A stretch of DNA of 64,000 nt from Leisingera daeponensis (GCF_019801465.1 NZ_JAHVJA010000007.1:62001-126000); one strand, 5' to 3'; shown: positions 1 through 8,452, numbered from the stretch's first letter. Made by a program: numbers and translations. Notes: a model not told the origin generated them from the sequence alone.

Positions 1-1
1 G

Positions 2-451
2 GGCGGCGGCATTCTGGCGCTGTGCCGGCTGCCTGGCGGCGGAGGCGATTACCGCAGCGACCTGATCCAGATCTATCAATGGAAGCCGGGGCTGGTGATC
101 TCGATGACCACCGAGGCCGAACATGCGGCTGCCGGGGTGCCGCGGCTGGGGGTTGATATCCAGAGCATGGCCTGCCGCTGGCTGCATCTGCCGGTGCCGG
201 ATTTCCAGGCGCCGCCGCCCGCGGTGACGGCGAAATGGGCAGCGGCCAGCCAGTCGGCGCGGCAGGCGCTGGCAGGCGGCGGCCGGGTGCTGGTGCATTG
301 CAAGGGCGGCTGCGGCCGTTCCGGCATGGCGGTGCTGCGGCTGATGATCGAATGCGGCGAGGACCCGGCGCAGGCGCTGGCGCGGCTGCGTGCGGTCCGG
401 CCCTGCGCGGTGGAGACGGATGAACAGCTGGCCTGGGCCTGTTCACCGTAG
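2..451 (+). CDS. Protein tyrosine phosphatase-like protein, 5' truncated by window edge
   Basis: The reading frame is open from base 2 and the true start lies before the window; 149 codons are visible. Near residue 100 the segment HCKGGCGRSG fits the Cys-x5-Arg-Ser phosphate-binding loop of cysteine-dependent tyrosine/dual-specificity phosphatases, so Cys and Arg of the active site are present. An aspartate in the segment LPVPDFQAPP could be the general acid, as in WPD-loop enzymes. No signal peptide or membrane segment can be judged because the N-terminus is missing. The next gene is convergent, so it does not share an operon with its right-hand neighbour. The family assignment is firm; the substrate (phosphoprotein, phosphoinositide or other) cannot be told. 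Confidence 0.8.
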   Translation, partial: GGGILALCRLPGGGGDYRSDLIQIYQWKPGLVISMTTEAEHAAAGVPRLGVDIQSMACRWLHLPVPDFQAPPPAVTAKWAAASQSARQALAGGGRVLVHCKGGCGRSGMAVLRLMIECGEDPAQALARLRAVRPCAVETDEQLAWACSP

Positions 452-489
452 AGAAGTCACCGGCGGGGCAGCAGCGAGTGGCTATGACA

Positions 490-514
490 CCGCCCGCCCC
501 GGCGGGGCAGGCGG
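490..514. terminator. GC-rich hairpin between convergent genes
   Basis: An almost perfect inverted repeat (12-bp arms with one C/A mismatch) lies between the ends of the convergent phosphatase and DUF1636 genes. It has no clear T-run on either strand, so a role as a bidirectional terminator is only likely from position. Confidence 0.35.
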
Positions 515-550
515 GGCCTTCCAGATGTGCCCGGTCGGGCAAGCTTCGGT

Positions 551-955
551 TCACAGCACCATCATCTGTTCGGCCTGCCGCGCCTCATCGGTCTTGGGCA
601 GCGCCTCCATCAGGGCGCAGGGGCGGGCGTTCAGGCTGGAAGCAGCAAAGCCGGTGCCCTCGCGGCTGAGGATTGCATCGGCAAACCGGTCCAGCCCCTC
701 GCGCGGCGCATCTTCTCCGACACCGCAGAACAGCCGGATGCGGTCATGGCTGGCAGCGAACTGCGCCGGGCAATTGCGCGGGCAGCCGTCCAGCGCAGTG
801 GTGCCTGTGATTTCGAAATCTTCCTGGGTCAGCGGCTTGGCCTTGGTCATCGCCTCGGCCAGCTTGGCGATCATCCGCTCCGCTGCCGGGCAGGGCTTGC
901 CCAGGTGCTTGCAATCCGTTGCCGCATAGAAATGCGTTTTGTCCGTCCACATCAT
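551..955 (-). CDS. DUF1636 family putative metal-binding protein under a cobalamin riboswitch
   Basis: This 134-aa protein begins at the ATG at 955, which has a GGAGGG ribosome site 9 bases upstream. A longer frame from 1051 would run back towards the riboswitch and is less likely. It has Cys-rich motifs: a Cys-x6-Cys near the N-terminus (DCKHLGKPC) and CPRNC near the middle followed by a Cys in RLFCGVG, a pattern like thioredoxin-fold [2Fe-2S] or metal-binding proteins. DUF1636 genes are known near cobalamin genes in alphaproteobacteria. The cobalamin riboswitch immediately upstream on the same strand supports a role in cobalt or B12 metabolism. The biochemical function is not known, and binding of a metal or Fe-S cluster is inference. 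Confidence 0.75.
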   Translation of the reverse strand: MMWTDKTHFYAATDCKHLGKPCPAAERMIAKLAEAMTKAKPLTQEDFEITGTTALDGCPRNCPAQFAASHDRIRLFCGVGEDAPREGLDRFADAILSREGTGFAASSLNARPCALMEALPKTDEARQAEQMMVL

Positions 956-1077
956 GTTGGCGCCCTCCGCGCGTGGTGCGGGGGTCTGGGGGACAGGAGA
1001 CCGGATGAAATAGCGGGCGTTCCGCGGTGCCATCAGACCCTGTCCGGACACCCCGCCCGGGTTCGAGTTTCACTTCC

Positions 1078-1275
1078 GATGGCAGGTCTCCTGACTTGCG
1101 GGTCGATGCTTTCCCGATCCTTCCCGGCCCATCGGGCCAGTGGCTCTATCGGGGTCGCTCGCCGCTTACAGTTGCGGGGGCAGTCGCGGAGTTGGCATCG
1201 CCGGAAGGCGGGGCCGCACCGTGTTCCCTTTTCATCCCGGACACAAGATTCTGTGGCGCGGGAACCATCGCCACA
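1078..1275 (-). promoter_or_regulatory. Cobalamin (AdoCbl) riboswitch
   Basis: Read on the minus strand, this leader carries the B12-box AGTCAGGAGACCTGCC (1081-1096), the segment CTGTAAGCGG, GCCACTGG, and GGGAACACGGTG, in the order of the class I cobalamin riboswitch. It sits about 120 bases before the DUF1636 start. In this class B12 binding normally lowers expression. The tetR gene ends at 1303, so the promoter must overlap the tetR 3' end or the RNA is made by readthrough. The 5' edge of the element is approximate. Confidence 0.9.
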
Positions 1276-1302
1276 ACCGGTAGCGGCTGCCCCCCCGAGT
1301 CG

Positions 1303-1911
1303 TCAATCGTTTTTCTGCGCGCCTTCAGGCCTGTGCAACTGCAGGTGCAGTCCCCGGATCACATCCGAATCGCGCCGCACCCGCGCCAGCTGCCAGCCGC
1401 CCTGCAGCAGGATATAGAAGTTCTCGGCCGCTGCGCGGGCCTCCGTCTCCGCCAGGCCCAGGCGCCGGGCATGGGCTGCGGTTTCGGTGATCCAGCCCTC
1501 GAACAGCTTGGCGGCGTGCTGGTGAAAGGCCTCGTTCTCCGGCCCCTCGAACAAAGTGGCAGAGACCGGGCAGCCGCTCCATTTGCCCTGAGTGTCGAAC
1601 AGTTTCGCGAGCTTGTAGCAAACCGTCTTGGCGCCTTCCTGAAACGTGGGCGCAGGGCCGAAGGAGGCGGTGATCAGGGCCATCATCCGCTCCGAGGCCC
1701 AGTCTGCCGCGGCCAGTGCCAGGTCGGATTTGCCGTTCGGGAAGTGATGGTAGAGCGAGCCCTTGGGCGCGTCGGCCGCGGCCAGCAGCTCGGCCAGGCC
1801 GGTACCGCTGTAGCCCTTGTTGCGGAACAGTCCGGCGGCCGCAAGGATCAGCCGCTCGCGGGTCGGAGCCGGGCTGTCAGGGCTGGCAGAGGGTGTCGTC
1901 ACGTCAGTCAT
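1303..1911 (-). CDS. TetR/AcrR family transcriptional regulator
   Basis: This 202-aa protein has an N-terminal helix-turn-helix (RERLILAAAGLFRNKGYSGT, then LYHHF) followed by a variable ligand-binding domain, as in the LmrA/YxaF branch of TetR repressors. It is divergent from an alpha/beta hydrolase gene. Two copies of a 16-bp palindrome lie in the 71-bp gap between them. The arrangement suggests that it represses itself and the hydrolase until a small molecule, perhaps the hydrolase substrate or an antimicrobial, releases it. The ligand is unknown. Confidence 0.88.
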   Translation of the reverse strand: MTDVTTPSASPDSPAPTRERLILAAAGLFRNKGYSGTGLAELLAAADAPKGSLYHHFPNGKSDLALAAADWASERMMALITASFGPAPTFQEGAKTVCYKLAKLFDTQGKWSGCPVSATLFEGPENEAFHQHAAKLFEGWITETAAHARRLGLAETEARAAAENFYILLQGGWQLARVRRDSDVIRGLHLQLHRPEGAQKND

Positions 1912-1930
1912 GCCGGCAGGTTGACATCAT

Positions 1931-1971
1931 TAGACCGATTGGTCCAGAGGTGGAGTAGACCAATCGGTCTA
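1931..1971. promoter_or_regulatory. Twin TetR operators
   Basis: Two palindromes read TAGACCGATTGGTCCA (1931-1946) and TAGACCAATCGGTCTA (1956-1971). Their centres are 25 bp apart between the divergent tetR and hydrolase genes. This form is typical of LmrA/YxaF-type TetR sites. The second copy abuts the AGGAGG ribosome site of the hydrolase gene. Confidence 0.8.
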
Positions 1972-1982
1972 GGAGGTGTCCC

Positions 1983-2861
1983 ATGCTCGACGGCCATGCA
2001 GAACACAGCGCGGATATCCGGGTGGAGGAGCTGCGCTTTGCCGCGGATGATGCGGTGCTGGCCGGGCGGCTTTACCGCCCGGCAGGGCCGGCCAGGGCAG
2101 CGGTGGTGCTGAACGGCGCAACCGGGGTGCCGCAGGGCTATTACCGGCATTTCGCGCGCTGGCTGGCGGCGGAGCGGCAGATGGCCTGCCTGACCTATGA
2201 CTACCGGGATTTCGGGGACTCGGCGCAGGGGCACCCGCGCCGGTCGAAGGCCACAATGGCCGAATGGGCGCTGGCGGATCAGCCCGCCGCCCGCAAAGAG
2301 ATGCAGCGGCGCTTTGCGGGCGTGCCGCTGTTTGTGATTGGCCACTCGCTGGGGGCGATGCTGATGCCCCTGCAGGACGGCCTGGAAAACGTCGCCCGCA
2401 TGATCGTGGTTGCGGGCGGCTTGGTGCACCACCACGATCATCCCTGGCCCTACCGCGCGCTGGCGCTGGCCTTCTGGTTCGGCCATGTGCCGCCGCTGGT
2501 CCGTGCCTTGGGTTACCTGCCCGGGCGCGCGGTAGGGTTCGGGGCCGACTTGCCCGAAGGCGTTTACTGGCAGTGGCGGCGCTGGTGCACCACGCCGGGC
2601 AGCTACCTTCCGGAAACCGGCAATGCGCTGCCGCAGCCCCGCTGGGCAGGGACCGGCATCCCGGTGGATCTGTTTGCGATGGCGGATGATGACGTGGTGC
2701 CGCCAGCGGCGGTCTGGCGGCTGGGTGATGTCTACGGGGATGTGCCGCAGCGGCGGGTGGTGCTGGACCCGCAGCAGGCCGGAGGGCGGAAGATCGGCCA
2801 CCTCGGCGCCTTTGCCCGCGCCAATGCGGCATTGTGGCCGCGGCTGGTGCCGCAGGCCTAG
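1983..2861 (+). CDS. Alpha/beta hydrolase
   Basis: This 292-aa protein starts at ATG 1983 after AGGAGGTGTCCC. The nucleophile elbow GHSLGA (about residues 119-124) gives the catalytic Ser. The segment MADDDVV is a likely acid region and KIGHLGAF near the C-terminus supplies the catalytic His. An early NGATGVPQGYY segment could form the oxyanion region. No signal peptide is seen, so it should be cytoplasmic. It resembles the predicted hydrolases of COG4757. Its control by the divergent TetR protein is inferred from the operators. The substrate is unknown. Confidence 0.85.
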   Translation: MLDGHAEHSADIRVEELRFAADDAVLAGRLYRPAGPARAAVVLNGATGVPQGYYRHFARWLAAERQMACLTYDYRDFGDSAQGHPRRSKATMAEWALADQPAARKEMQRRFAGVPLFVIGHSLGAMLMPLQDGLENVARMIVVAGGLVHHHDHPWPYRALALAFWFGHVPPLVRALGYLPGRAVGFGADLPEGVYWQWRRWCTTPGSYLPETGNALPQPRWAGTGIPVDLFAMADDDVVPPAAVWRLGDVYGDVPQRRVVLDPQQAGGRKIGHLGAFARANAALWPRLVPQA

Positions 2862-2874
2862 CCCGGACTCCGCC

Positions 2875-2902
2875 AGGCGGTGCGGCTCAGGCGGTGCGGC
2901 TC
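2875..2902. repeat. 14-bp perfect tandem duplication
   Basis: The unit AGGCGGTGCGGCTC occurs twice in a row and then starts a third time. It covers the stop codon (2887-2889) of the minus-strand SRPBCC gene, so one unit lies inside its last codons and one just after its stop. Confidence 0.9.
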
Positions 2903-3354
2903 AGGCGCTCTTCGGTGATGCGGGCATAATCCGCCAATCGCAGCTTGAAGCGGCGGTTGAGATTGCTGCGCGCCAGCTTCAGCGATTGCACCAGCAGGCG
3001 GCCGGTCAGGCTTGCCGCCGACAGCTTCAGCCGCACCGACATCCGGGTCCGCTGCGGCGACAGGGCCAGCAGCTCGATCTCCATCCGTCCGTCGATTCCG
3101 CTGCCGCTGCCATCCAGCGCCATCGCCGAGGGCGGGGCATAAGATGCCAGCGTCAGCTGGGCTTCGCGCTGCTTGCCGCGGAAGCTGAAAGCAAGATCCC
3201 AGGCCAGCCCGCTTTCCGGCTCGGCCGGGTCGCCGGTGCGCTGCAGCTCGATGCCGCGGCGCAGGGCAGACCGCTCCAGCATGGAGAAATCCGAGACCGC
3301 CTCGAACACCTCGGCAATCGGGGCTTCGATGTCTTCTTTGCTGTGAAATTCCAT
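2887..3354 (-). CDS. SRPBCC (START/Bet v1-like) family protein
   Basis: This 155-aa protein starts at ATG 3354 with GAGGCAG upstream; an ATG at 3369 is a possible alternative. The opening MEFHSKEDIEAPIAEVFEAV is the usual first strand and helix of SRPBCC proteins, which hold hydrophobic ligands in a deep cavity. A basic C-terminal helix (KLARSNLNRRFKLRLADYA) follows. No signal peptide or membrane segment is visible. It lies downstream of nudC on the same strand with a 53-bp gap and may be cotranscribed with it. The ligand and role are unknown. Confidence 0.75.
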   Translation of the reverse strand: MEFHSKEDIEAPIAEVFEAVSDFSMLERSALRRGIELQRTGDPAEPESGLAWDLAFSFRGKQREAQLTLASYAPPSAMALDGSGSGIDGRMEIELLALSPQRTRMSVRLKLSAASLTGRLLVQSLKLARSNLNRRFKLRLADYARITEERLSRTA

Positions 3355-3407
3355 GGTCGCCTGCCTCATTTGCGGTTCGCGGGTGCCGCTTCCGGCAAAT
3401 ATGCGCG

Positions 3408-4391
3408 CTAGTCCAGCGTGTCCGCAAGCCAGTTCTTGATCAAAAACTGCGCAATTGCGCCCTTGCGAGCGGGTTTCAGAACCGGGTGCTCTCCCGCATA
3501 GGCCGTCATCATGTCCTGGCGGCTGACCCACAGCGCATCCTCGATCTCAGCCGGATCGATGGAGATCTCCCGGCTCAGCGCTTCGCCAGCGCAGCCGATC
3601 ATCAAGGACATCGGGAAGGCCCAGGGCTGGCTGGACAGGTAGCTGACGGCGCCGACCCTGACGCCGGTTTCCTCGAGCACTTCCCGGCGCACCGCCGCTT
3701 CCAGGGTTTCCCCTGGTTCGACAAAGCCGGCCAGCAGCGAATACATCCCTTCCGGCCAGCCGGGGGAGCGGCCCATCAGCACGGAATCTCCATGGGTGAT
3801 CAGCATGATCACCACCGGGTCGGTGCGCGGGAAATGCGGCGCCTTGCAGGCCGGGCAGAGCCGCTGCCAGCCCGCCTGCGCCATATCGCTGGGCGCGCCG
3901 CAGCAGGCGCAGAACCGGTGGCTCCGGTGCCAGGCCAGCAGCGCCTTTGCGGTGGCGGCCAGTTCCGCTTCCAGCGGCGTGAGGCGGGTCATGATCCGGC
4001 GCAGTTCGGCAAAGACGTGAGTGTCCGGCAGGTCCGGATGCCGCTGCTCGCTGGCATCGGAAAAGCTGCTGAGCGCGTCCTGGTCCAGGTCGTCCGGCTG
4101 CCAATCGCTGACATCGCAGGCAAAGCACGGCGCGCCTCCGCCGGCGGCGCCCAGGAACAGCGCGTCCTTCTTGCCGGCGGCGGCCAGCGGGTGCTGCGGC
4201 GCGGTCCAGGCCAGGCCGCATGGCAGGCCGGCCTCAGTGTCGCGCCGGGCTAGCGGTTTGCCGCGCCACAAGAGCAGCACCCGGGCCTGCGGGCTGTTCC
4301 AGGCCGCCTCCAGCGCCGGGGAGTCGCCGCGCAGATGCGCCGAGCGCTCCAGCCCGCCGCCGCCGAAAGTCACCTGTTCCGCGCGTTTCAT
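3408..4391 (-). CDS. nudC: NADH pyrophosphatase NudC
   Basis: This 327-aa protein has an N-terminal NUDIX-like domain and a four-cysteine zinc ribbon (CACC and CPAC). A Nudix box follows (GFVEPGETLEAAVRREVLEE), then SQPWAFP, the NudC signature for NAD(H). These enzymes hydrolyse NADH and NAD+, and in Escherichia coli remove NAD caps from RNA. All catalytic Glu residues of the Nudix box are present. The gene is preceded by a 332-bp gap and is divergent from cpdB. Length and domain order are normal for alphaproteobacterial NudC. Confidence 0.93.
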   Translation of the reverse strand: MKRAEQVTFGGGGLERSAHLRGDSPALEAAWNSPQARVLLLWRGKPLARRDTEAGLPCGLAWTAPQHPLAAAGKKDALFLGAAGGGAPCFACDVSDWQPDDLDQDALSSFSDASEQRHPDLPDTHVFAELRRIMTRLTPLEAELAATAKALLAWHRSHRFCACCGAPSDMAQAGWQRLCPACKAPHFPRTDPVVIMLITHGDSVLMGRSPGWPEGMYSLLAGFVEPGETLEAAVRREVLEETGVRVGAVSYLSSQPWAFPMSLMIGCAGEALSREISIDPAEIEDALWVSRQDMMTAYAGEHPVLKPARKGAIAQFLIKNWLADTLD

Positions 4392-4723
4392 GGTGTTCTC
4401 CTATGACTCGCGGATGCATGGCCGCGCTCGATGGGAATGCGGCAATCCATGGCAGTGTGCCGCAGCTGTTGCCAGCAATTGGCTGCGATCTGCGCTTGCC
4501 TGTCGCCGTGCGGCCACACCCGCGCGGCTGACCCGGCGGTATTTTACAGCGGAACAGGGCGCCGCCGCGGGTGCGCCGCAAACAGTCAGTGAAAAAGTTA
4601 ACAGGCAGCGAAAAGGATTCTTTGCAAACTGCAAAAACGTTGATTCAAATGGGGCCAACAAAAAAGAGCGCTGAAAGGCGCTGGCGGGAGCGGCGGGCCG
4701 GAAGTGTCAGCAAGAAATTGGAC
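4392..4723. other. Intergenic region between nudC and cpdB
   Basis: This 332-bp stretch holds the promoters of the divergent nudC and cpdB genes. Bases 4590-4680 are clearly A-rich against the GC-rich surroundings. The cpdB frame is open upstream to about 4571, but no good start with a ribosome site is seen there. No RNA gene or repeat was recognised. Confidence 0.6.
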
Positions 4724-6580
4724 ATGAAGAGCGGGGCTGGGGCCTCAGACACCCGGAGCGCCGGGGAGTTGCATGTGCTGGCCACCACGGATCTGCACTG
4801 CAACCTGCTGAGCCATGACTATTATGCCGACCGGCAGGGCACCGCAGCCGGGCTGTCGCGCGTGGCCACCCTGATTGCCGAGGCGCGGGCCGAGGCGGCA
4901 AGCCGGGGGGCGGCCTGCATTCTGGTGGATAACGGCGATGGCTTCCAGGGGGCGCCGCTGGGCGAGGTGCTGCCGGGGGCCGCCGGGCCGCATCCGCTGG
5001 TGCGCGCTTTTCAGACCTTGAAATATGATGCGGCAGGCCTCGGCAACCATGACTTCGATTTCGGGCTCGAGGCGCTGGCGGAAATGCTGCAGGACATGCC
5101 CTGCCCGGTGCTGTGCTCCAACCTCAGCGCGGCCGATCCGGAACGGGTGCTGCCGTTTGCGCCCGCCGCGGTGCTGGACCGGGCGGTGCCGTCCTGCCCG
5201 GACCTGCCGCCGGTGCGTATCGGGCTGATTTCGGTGCTGCCGCCGCAGACGCTGGTCTGGTGCCGCCAGGTGCTGGGCGGGCAGCTGCAAGCCGCGGGTA
5301 TCGTCGAGGCGGCAGCGGAGCAGGCGCGGCGGCTGAAGGCGCAGGGCTGTGACATGGTGCTGGCGCTGGCGCATACCGGGCTGTCCGGCCGGGCGGGCAG
5401 CGACAGCAGCGAAAATGCCCTGGGGGAGCTGGCCGCGGTGGCGGAAATCGATGCCCTGGTCGGCGGCCACACCCATCTGACCCTGCCGGACCCGGAGCAT
5501 GATTTTGCCAAGCCGGTGGTGATGCCGGGATCGCACGGGTCGCATCTGGGGGTGATCCGGCTGCAGCTGGAATACACCGGCAGCGGCTGGCAGGCCGCCG
5601 CCGGAAGCGCCTCCCTGCACGCCGTGGCGCGGCAGCAGGAATGCGGCGGCGCGCAGCCGCTGGCGGCGGAAGAGCCCGGGCTGGTGCAGGCGCTGGCAGA
5701 GGACCATGCCCGCACCCTGGAGCGGATGCGCGAACCCGCGGGCCACTGCCCGGTGGCGATGCATTCCTATTTCACCTTCTTTGCGCCGGACCGGGGCCTG
5801 ACCCTGGCCGCCTGCGCTCAGGCCGCAGCGGCGCGGGTGCTGCTGCGCGGCACTGCCGCCGAGGGTCTGCCTTTGCTGTCGGCGGCGGCGCCGGGCAAGT
5901 TCGGCGGCCGCTCGGGTCCGCAGTCCTACACCGATATCGCGGCGGGCGACCTCTGTGCCCGCAATATCGCCGATCTGCAGGTCTTCCCGAACGAATTGCG
6001 GGCGGTGGAGGTCACCGGCGCTCAGTTGCGCGACTGGCTGGAAATGTCCGCCGGGCTGTTCAACAGGATCGTGCCGGGCAGCTCCGGCCAGCGGCTGACC
6101 GACCCGCAGCGGGCCGGGCACAACTTCGATGTGATCTTCGGGCTCAGCTACCGGATCGATGTGACGCAGCCGCCGCGGTTTTCGGCCACCGGGGAGCTGA
6201 TCAGCCCGGAGGCGCGGCGGATCACCGATCTGCGCTGGCAGGGCCGTCCCGTGGATCCCGGGCAGCGCTTTGCGGTTGCGGTCAACAGCTACCGGGTCAG
6301 CGGCGGCGGGCGGTTCCGGATGCTGGAGGAAGCGGCGGAGCTGGCGCTGCCGCCGGTCCGCATCCGCAAGACGATCCGCGACTATATCGCCGGGCGGCTG
6401 CCGCCGGAGCCGCTGGCGCAGGCGCCGTACCCCTGGCGGCTGGCGCCGGTGCCCGGCACCCGGGCGGTGGCGGTGACAGGCCCCGGCGCGGCCCGCCACC
6501 TGCAGGAACTGCCCGCCGGCATGGCCACGCCCCGCGGCTTCAGCAGCAGCGGCTTCTGGGAACTGGACCTGCAGCTATAG
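4724..6580 (+). CDS. cpdB: 2',3'-cyclic-nucleotide 2'-phosphodiesterase / 3'-nucleotidase
   Basis: The enzyme opens cyclic 2',3'-nucleotides and then removes the 3'-phosphate. The calcineurin-type metallophosphatase motifs are in order: TTDLHCNL, DNGDGF, GNHDFDFG, LAHTG and GGHTHL. They are followed by a C-terminal 5'-nucleotidase domain (about residue 330 onward) with NIADLQVFPNEL. I chose ATG 4724 (618 aa) because the family begins shortly before LATTDLH; ATG 4649 and GTG 4571 in the same frame are alternatives, and no candidate has a strong ribosome site. No signal peptide is seen from any of these starts. This is unlike the periplasmic E. coli CpdB, so the location of this form is uncertain. 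Confidence 0.88.
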   Translation: MKSGAGASDTRSAGELHVLATTDLHCNLLSHDYYADRQGTAAGLSRVATLIAEARAEAASRGAACILVDNGDGFQGAPLGEVLPGAAGPHPLVRAFQTLKYDAAGLGNHDFDFGLEALAEMLQDMPCPVLCSNLSAADPERVLPFAPAAVLDRAVPSCPDLPPVRIGLISVLPPQTLVWCRQVLGGQLQAAGIVEAAAEQARRLKAQGCDMVLALAHTGLSGRAGSDSSENALGELAAVAEIDALVGGHTHLTLPDPEHDFAKPVVMPGSHGSHLGVIRLQLEYTGSGWQAAAGSASLHAVARQQECGGAQPLAAEEPGLVQALAEDHARTLERMREPAGHCPVAMHSYFTFFAPDRGLTLAACAQAAAARVLLRGTAAEGLPLLSAAAPGKFGGRSGPQSYTDIAAGDLCARNIADLQVFPNELRAVEVTGAQLRDWLEMSAGLFNRIVPGSSGQRLTDPQRAGHNFDVIFGLSYRIDVTQPPRFSATGELISPEARRITDLRWQGRPVDPGQRFAVAVNSYRVSGGGRFRMLEEAAELALPPVRIRKTIRDYIAGRLPPEPLAQAPYPWRLAPVPGTRAVAVTGPGAARHLQELPAGMATPRGFSSSGFWELDLQL

Positions 6581-6632
6581 CCCGGCCCCGGCGGCCCTTG
6601 CCATTCACGGCGGCGGTCCTTATATCGGGATT

Positions 6633-6728
6633 CGAGAGGTTGGCGCGGGCAAGCGCCTCGCCAACCTGGTCAGGTCCGGAAGGAAGCAGCCACAACGAGC
6701 CCCGCTTGGGTCGCTGTCCAGCCTCTCA
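6633..6728 (+). ncRNA. ffs: Signal recognition particle RNA, small bacterial type (4.5S)
   Basis: The core GGTCAGGTCCGGAAGGAAGC (6668-6687) is the strongly conserved SRP domain IV with its GGAA tetraloop and symmetric loop. The arms GAGAGGTTGG (6634-6643) and CCAGCCTCTC (6718-6727) pair to close a hairpin of about 96 nt, the usual size of the short form. The RNA works with Ffh in targeting membrane proteins. Confidence 0.96.
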
Positions 6729-6928
6729 CTTTACTCCCCCGCACAATAAGGCAAAACGGGATCCCTCCCGCCCGCTTCGGCGCAATCAAAGATTGCACCG
6801 CCGCCGTTGGGCCCGGCGCCGCGCTGCCGCGCGGCGGGGGCAGGATCTCAATCCGGCCCGGAAATAGCCCTCGGGTGAATTGGCCGTGAGGTGAAGAGGG
6901 GCAATGCCCCTGCTTGCCTTGCTCCGGT

Positions 6929-7762
6929 TCAGAACCGGCCGTTGTCTGCCGGGTAGACGCCGAGGATCTCCACATTGGTGGTGAAATAGCTCAGCTCATC
7001 CATCGCCAGCTGCACATTGGGATCCTCGGGGTGGCCTTCGATGTCGGCATAGAACTGGGTCGCGGTGAAGGAGCCGTCGACCATGTAGCTTTCCAGCTTG
7101 GTCATGTTGATGCCATTGGTGGCGAAGCCGCCCATCGCCTTGTAGAGCGCCGCCGGGATGTTGCGCACCTGGAACACGAAGCTGGTGATCATGTTGTGGG
7201 CGCCGCGGCGGGTGTAATCGATGTCCTTCGCCATGATCAGGAAGCGGGTGGTGTTGTCGCTGTTGTCCTCGATGTGGCGGGCCAGCACGTCCAGGCCGTA
7301 GATCTCGCCGGCCAGCTCGCTGGCCAGCGCCGCCGAATGCTTGTCGCCGGCCTCGGCCACATCGCGGGCGGCGCGGGCGTTGTCGGGGCTGACCCGGCCG
7401 CGGATGCCGTGCTCGCGCAGGAAGGTGGCGCATTGCGGCAGCAGCACCAGGTGCGAATGCGCTTCGCGGATGTCTTCCAGCCTGGCGCCCGGCACCGCGA
7501 GCAGGTTGATATGCACCCGCACGAAGGCCTCGTCGATGATGTGCAGCCCGCTGTGCGGCAGCAGCCGGTGGCTGTCGGCCACCCGCCCGTAGGTGGAGTT
7601 CTCCACCGGCAGCATCGCCTGTTCTGCCTCGCCGCTGCGCACTGCCTCCAGAATGTCCTCGAAGGTGCGGCAGGGCAGCACCTCCATGCCGGGGCGGGCG
7701 ATGCGGCAGGCCTCGTGGCTGTAGGAGCCGAGCTCCCCCTGAATGGCGATTTTGCGGCTCAT
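6929..7762 (-). CDS. pheA: Prephenate dehydratase
   Basis: This 277-aa enzyme turns prephenate into phenylpyruvate for phenylalanine synthesis. The start is ATG 7762 (MSRKIAIQGELGSYSHEA), with GGGGAA upstream; an in-frame upstream start at 7789 would add nine unconserved residues. The dehydratase domain has the conserved NSTYGRV segment and a TTRF motif (DNTTRFLIM). A C-terminal ACT domain from about residue 195 includes KLESYMVDGSF, the ESRP-like loop for feedback binding of phenylalanine. It lacks a chorismate mutase domain, which is usual in alphaproteobacteria. The gene is divergent from the cytochrome cy gene. Confidence 0.94.
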   Translation of the reverse strand: MSRKIAIQGELGSYSHEACRIARPGMEVLPCRTFEDILEAVRSGEAEQAMLPVENSTYGRVADSHRLLPHSGLHIIDEAFVRVHINLLAVPGARLEDIREAHSHLVLLPQCATFLREHGIRGRVSPDNARAARDVAEAGDKHSAALASELAGEIYGLDVLARHIEDNSDNTTRFLIMAKDIDYTRRGAHNMITSFVFQVRNIPAALYKAMGGFATNGINMTKLESYMVDGSFTATQFYADIEGHPEDPNVQLAMDELSYFTTNVEILGVYPADNGRF

Positions 7763-7881
7763 GGGTGTGTTCCCCGTGCAAAACTTCAATAATTGGGCGT
7801 TTCGTCGCGCTGTCTATACCTTGCCACTTGGGAGGGGAAGCCTTAGACACCCCAGCAGACAGCTAAATGGACCCGCGATTC

Positions 7882-8391
7882 ATGTTTGACACAATGACCC
7901 TTACCAAAGCGACTGCAGGCGTCTGCGGCGCGTTTCTGGTTCTCCTGCTGGGCAAATGGGCCGCTGAGAGCCTGTATCACGTGGACAGCCATGGTGAGGC
8001 CGCCTATGTGATCGAAGTTGCCTCGGCTGAAGATGCCGGCAGCGATGAGCCGCAAGTCAGCTTCGAAGAGCTGATGGCCTCTGCCGATGCCGCCAAAGGC
8101 GCCAAGGTTTTCAAAAAATGCTCTGCCTGCCACAAGCTGGAAGACGGCGCCAACGCCACCGGCCCGTATCTGTACGGCGTGGTCGGCCGCGAGATCGCCT
8201 CCGCACCCGGCTTTGGCTATTCCGGCGCACTGACCGGCATGGCCGGCAAGGCCTGGACTCCGGAAGAGCTGGACGCCTTCCTGGCCAAGCCGTCCGCATA
8301 CGCATCGGGCACCACCATGTCGTTCTCCGGCCTGAAGAAGCAAAGCGACCGGGTGGACCTCATCGCTTATCTGGACAGCCTGGACGACTGA
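7882..8391 (+). CDS. Membrane-anchored cytochrome c (cytochrome cy type)
   Basis: This protein is about 169 aa and starts at ATG 7882 (MFDTMTLTKATAG), which matches the start known for Rhodobacter cytochrome cy; ATG 7867 is an alternative. An N-terminal hydrophobic segment (about residues 8-25) acts as an uncleaved anchor. An acidic linker follows and then a class I cytochrome c domain with CSACH for haem attachment and a later Met ligand (probably in GTTMSF). Cytochrome cy carries electrons from the bc1 complex to terminal oxidases while tethered to the membrane. The cbb3 oxidase encoded at 21-24.5 kb is a likely acceptor. A terminator follows at once, so it is probably monocistronic. Confidence 0.9.
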   Translation: MFDTMTLTKATAGVCGAFLVLLLGKWAAESLYHVDSHGEAAYVIEVASAEDAGSDEPQVSFEELMASADAAKGAKVFKKCSACHKLEDGANATGPYLYGVVGREIASAPGFGYSGALTGMAGKAWTPEELDAFLAKPSAYASGTTMSFSGLKKQSDRVDLIAYLDSLDD

Positions 8392-8421
8392 TCCCGACCG
8401 CTGTCCCAGCTATCCGAAAGA

Positions 8422-8452
8422 AAAGCCGCTGCGGTTTGCAGCGGCTTTTTTT
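8422..8452 (+). terminator. Rho-independent terminator after cytochrome cy gene
   Basis: The arms AAAGCCGCTGC and GCAGCGGCTTT form a perfect 11-bp stem with a GGTTT loop, followed by a run of T. It ends the cytochrome cy transcript. Confidence 0.93.

Noticed and set aside
551-1417. Long plus-strand frames overlapping DUF1636 and the riboswitch
   Set aside because: They lack family features and lie over a clear minus-strand gene and a riboswitch; high GC creates open antisense frames.
4745-6499. 584-codon minus-strand frame opposite cpdB
   Set aside because: Composition is low-complexity (Arg, Gln, Gly) and it mirrors the strongly conserved CpdB protein.
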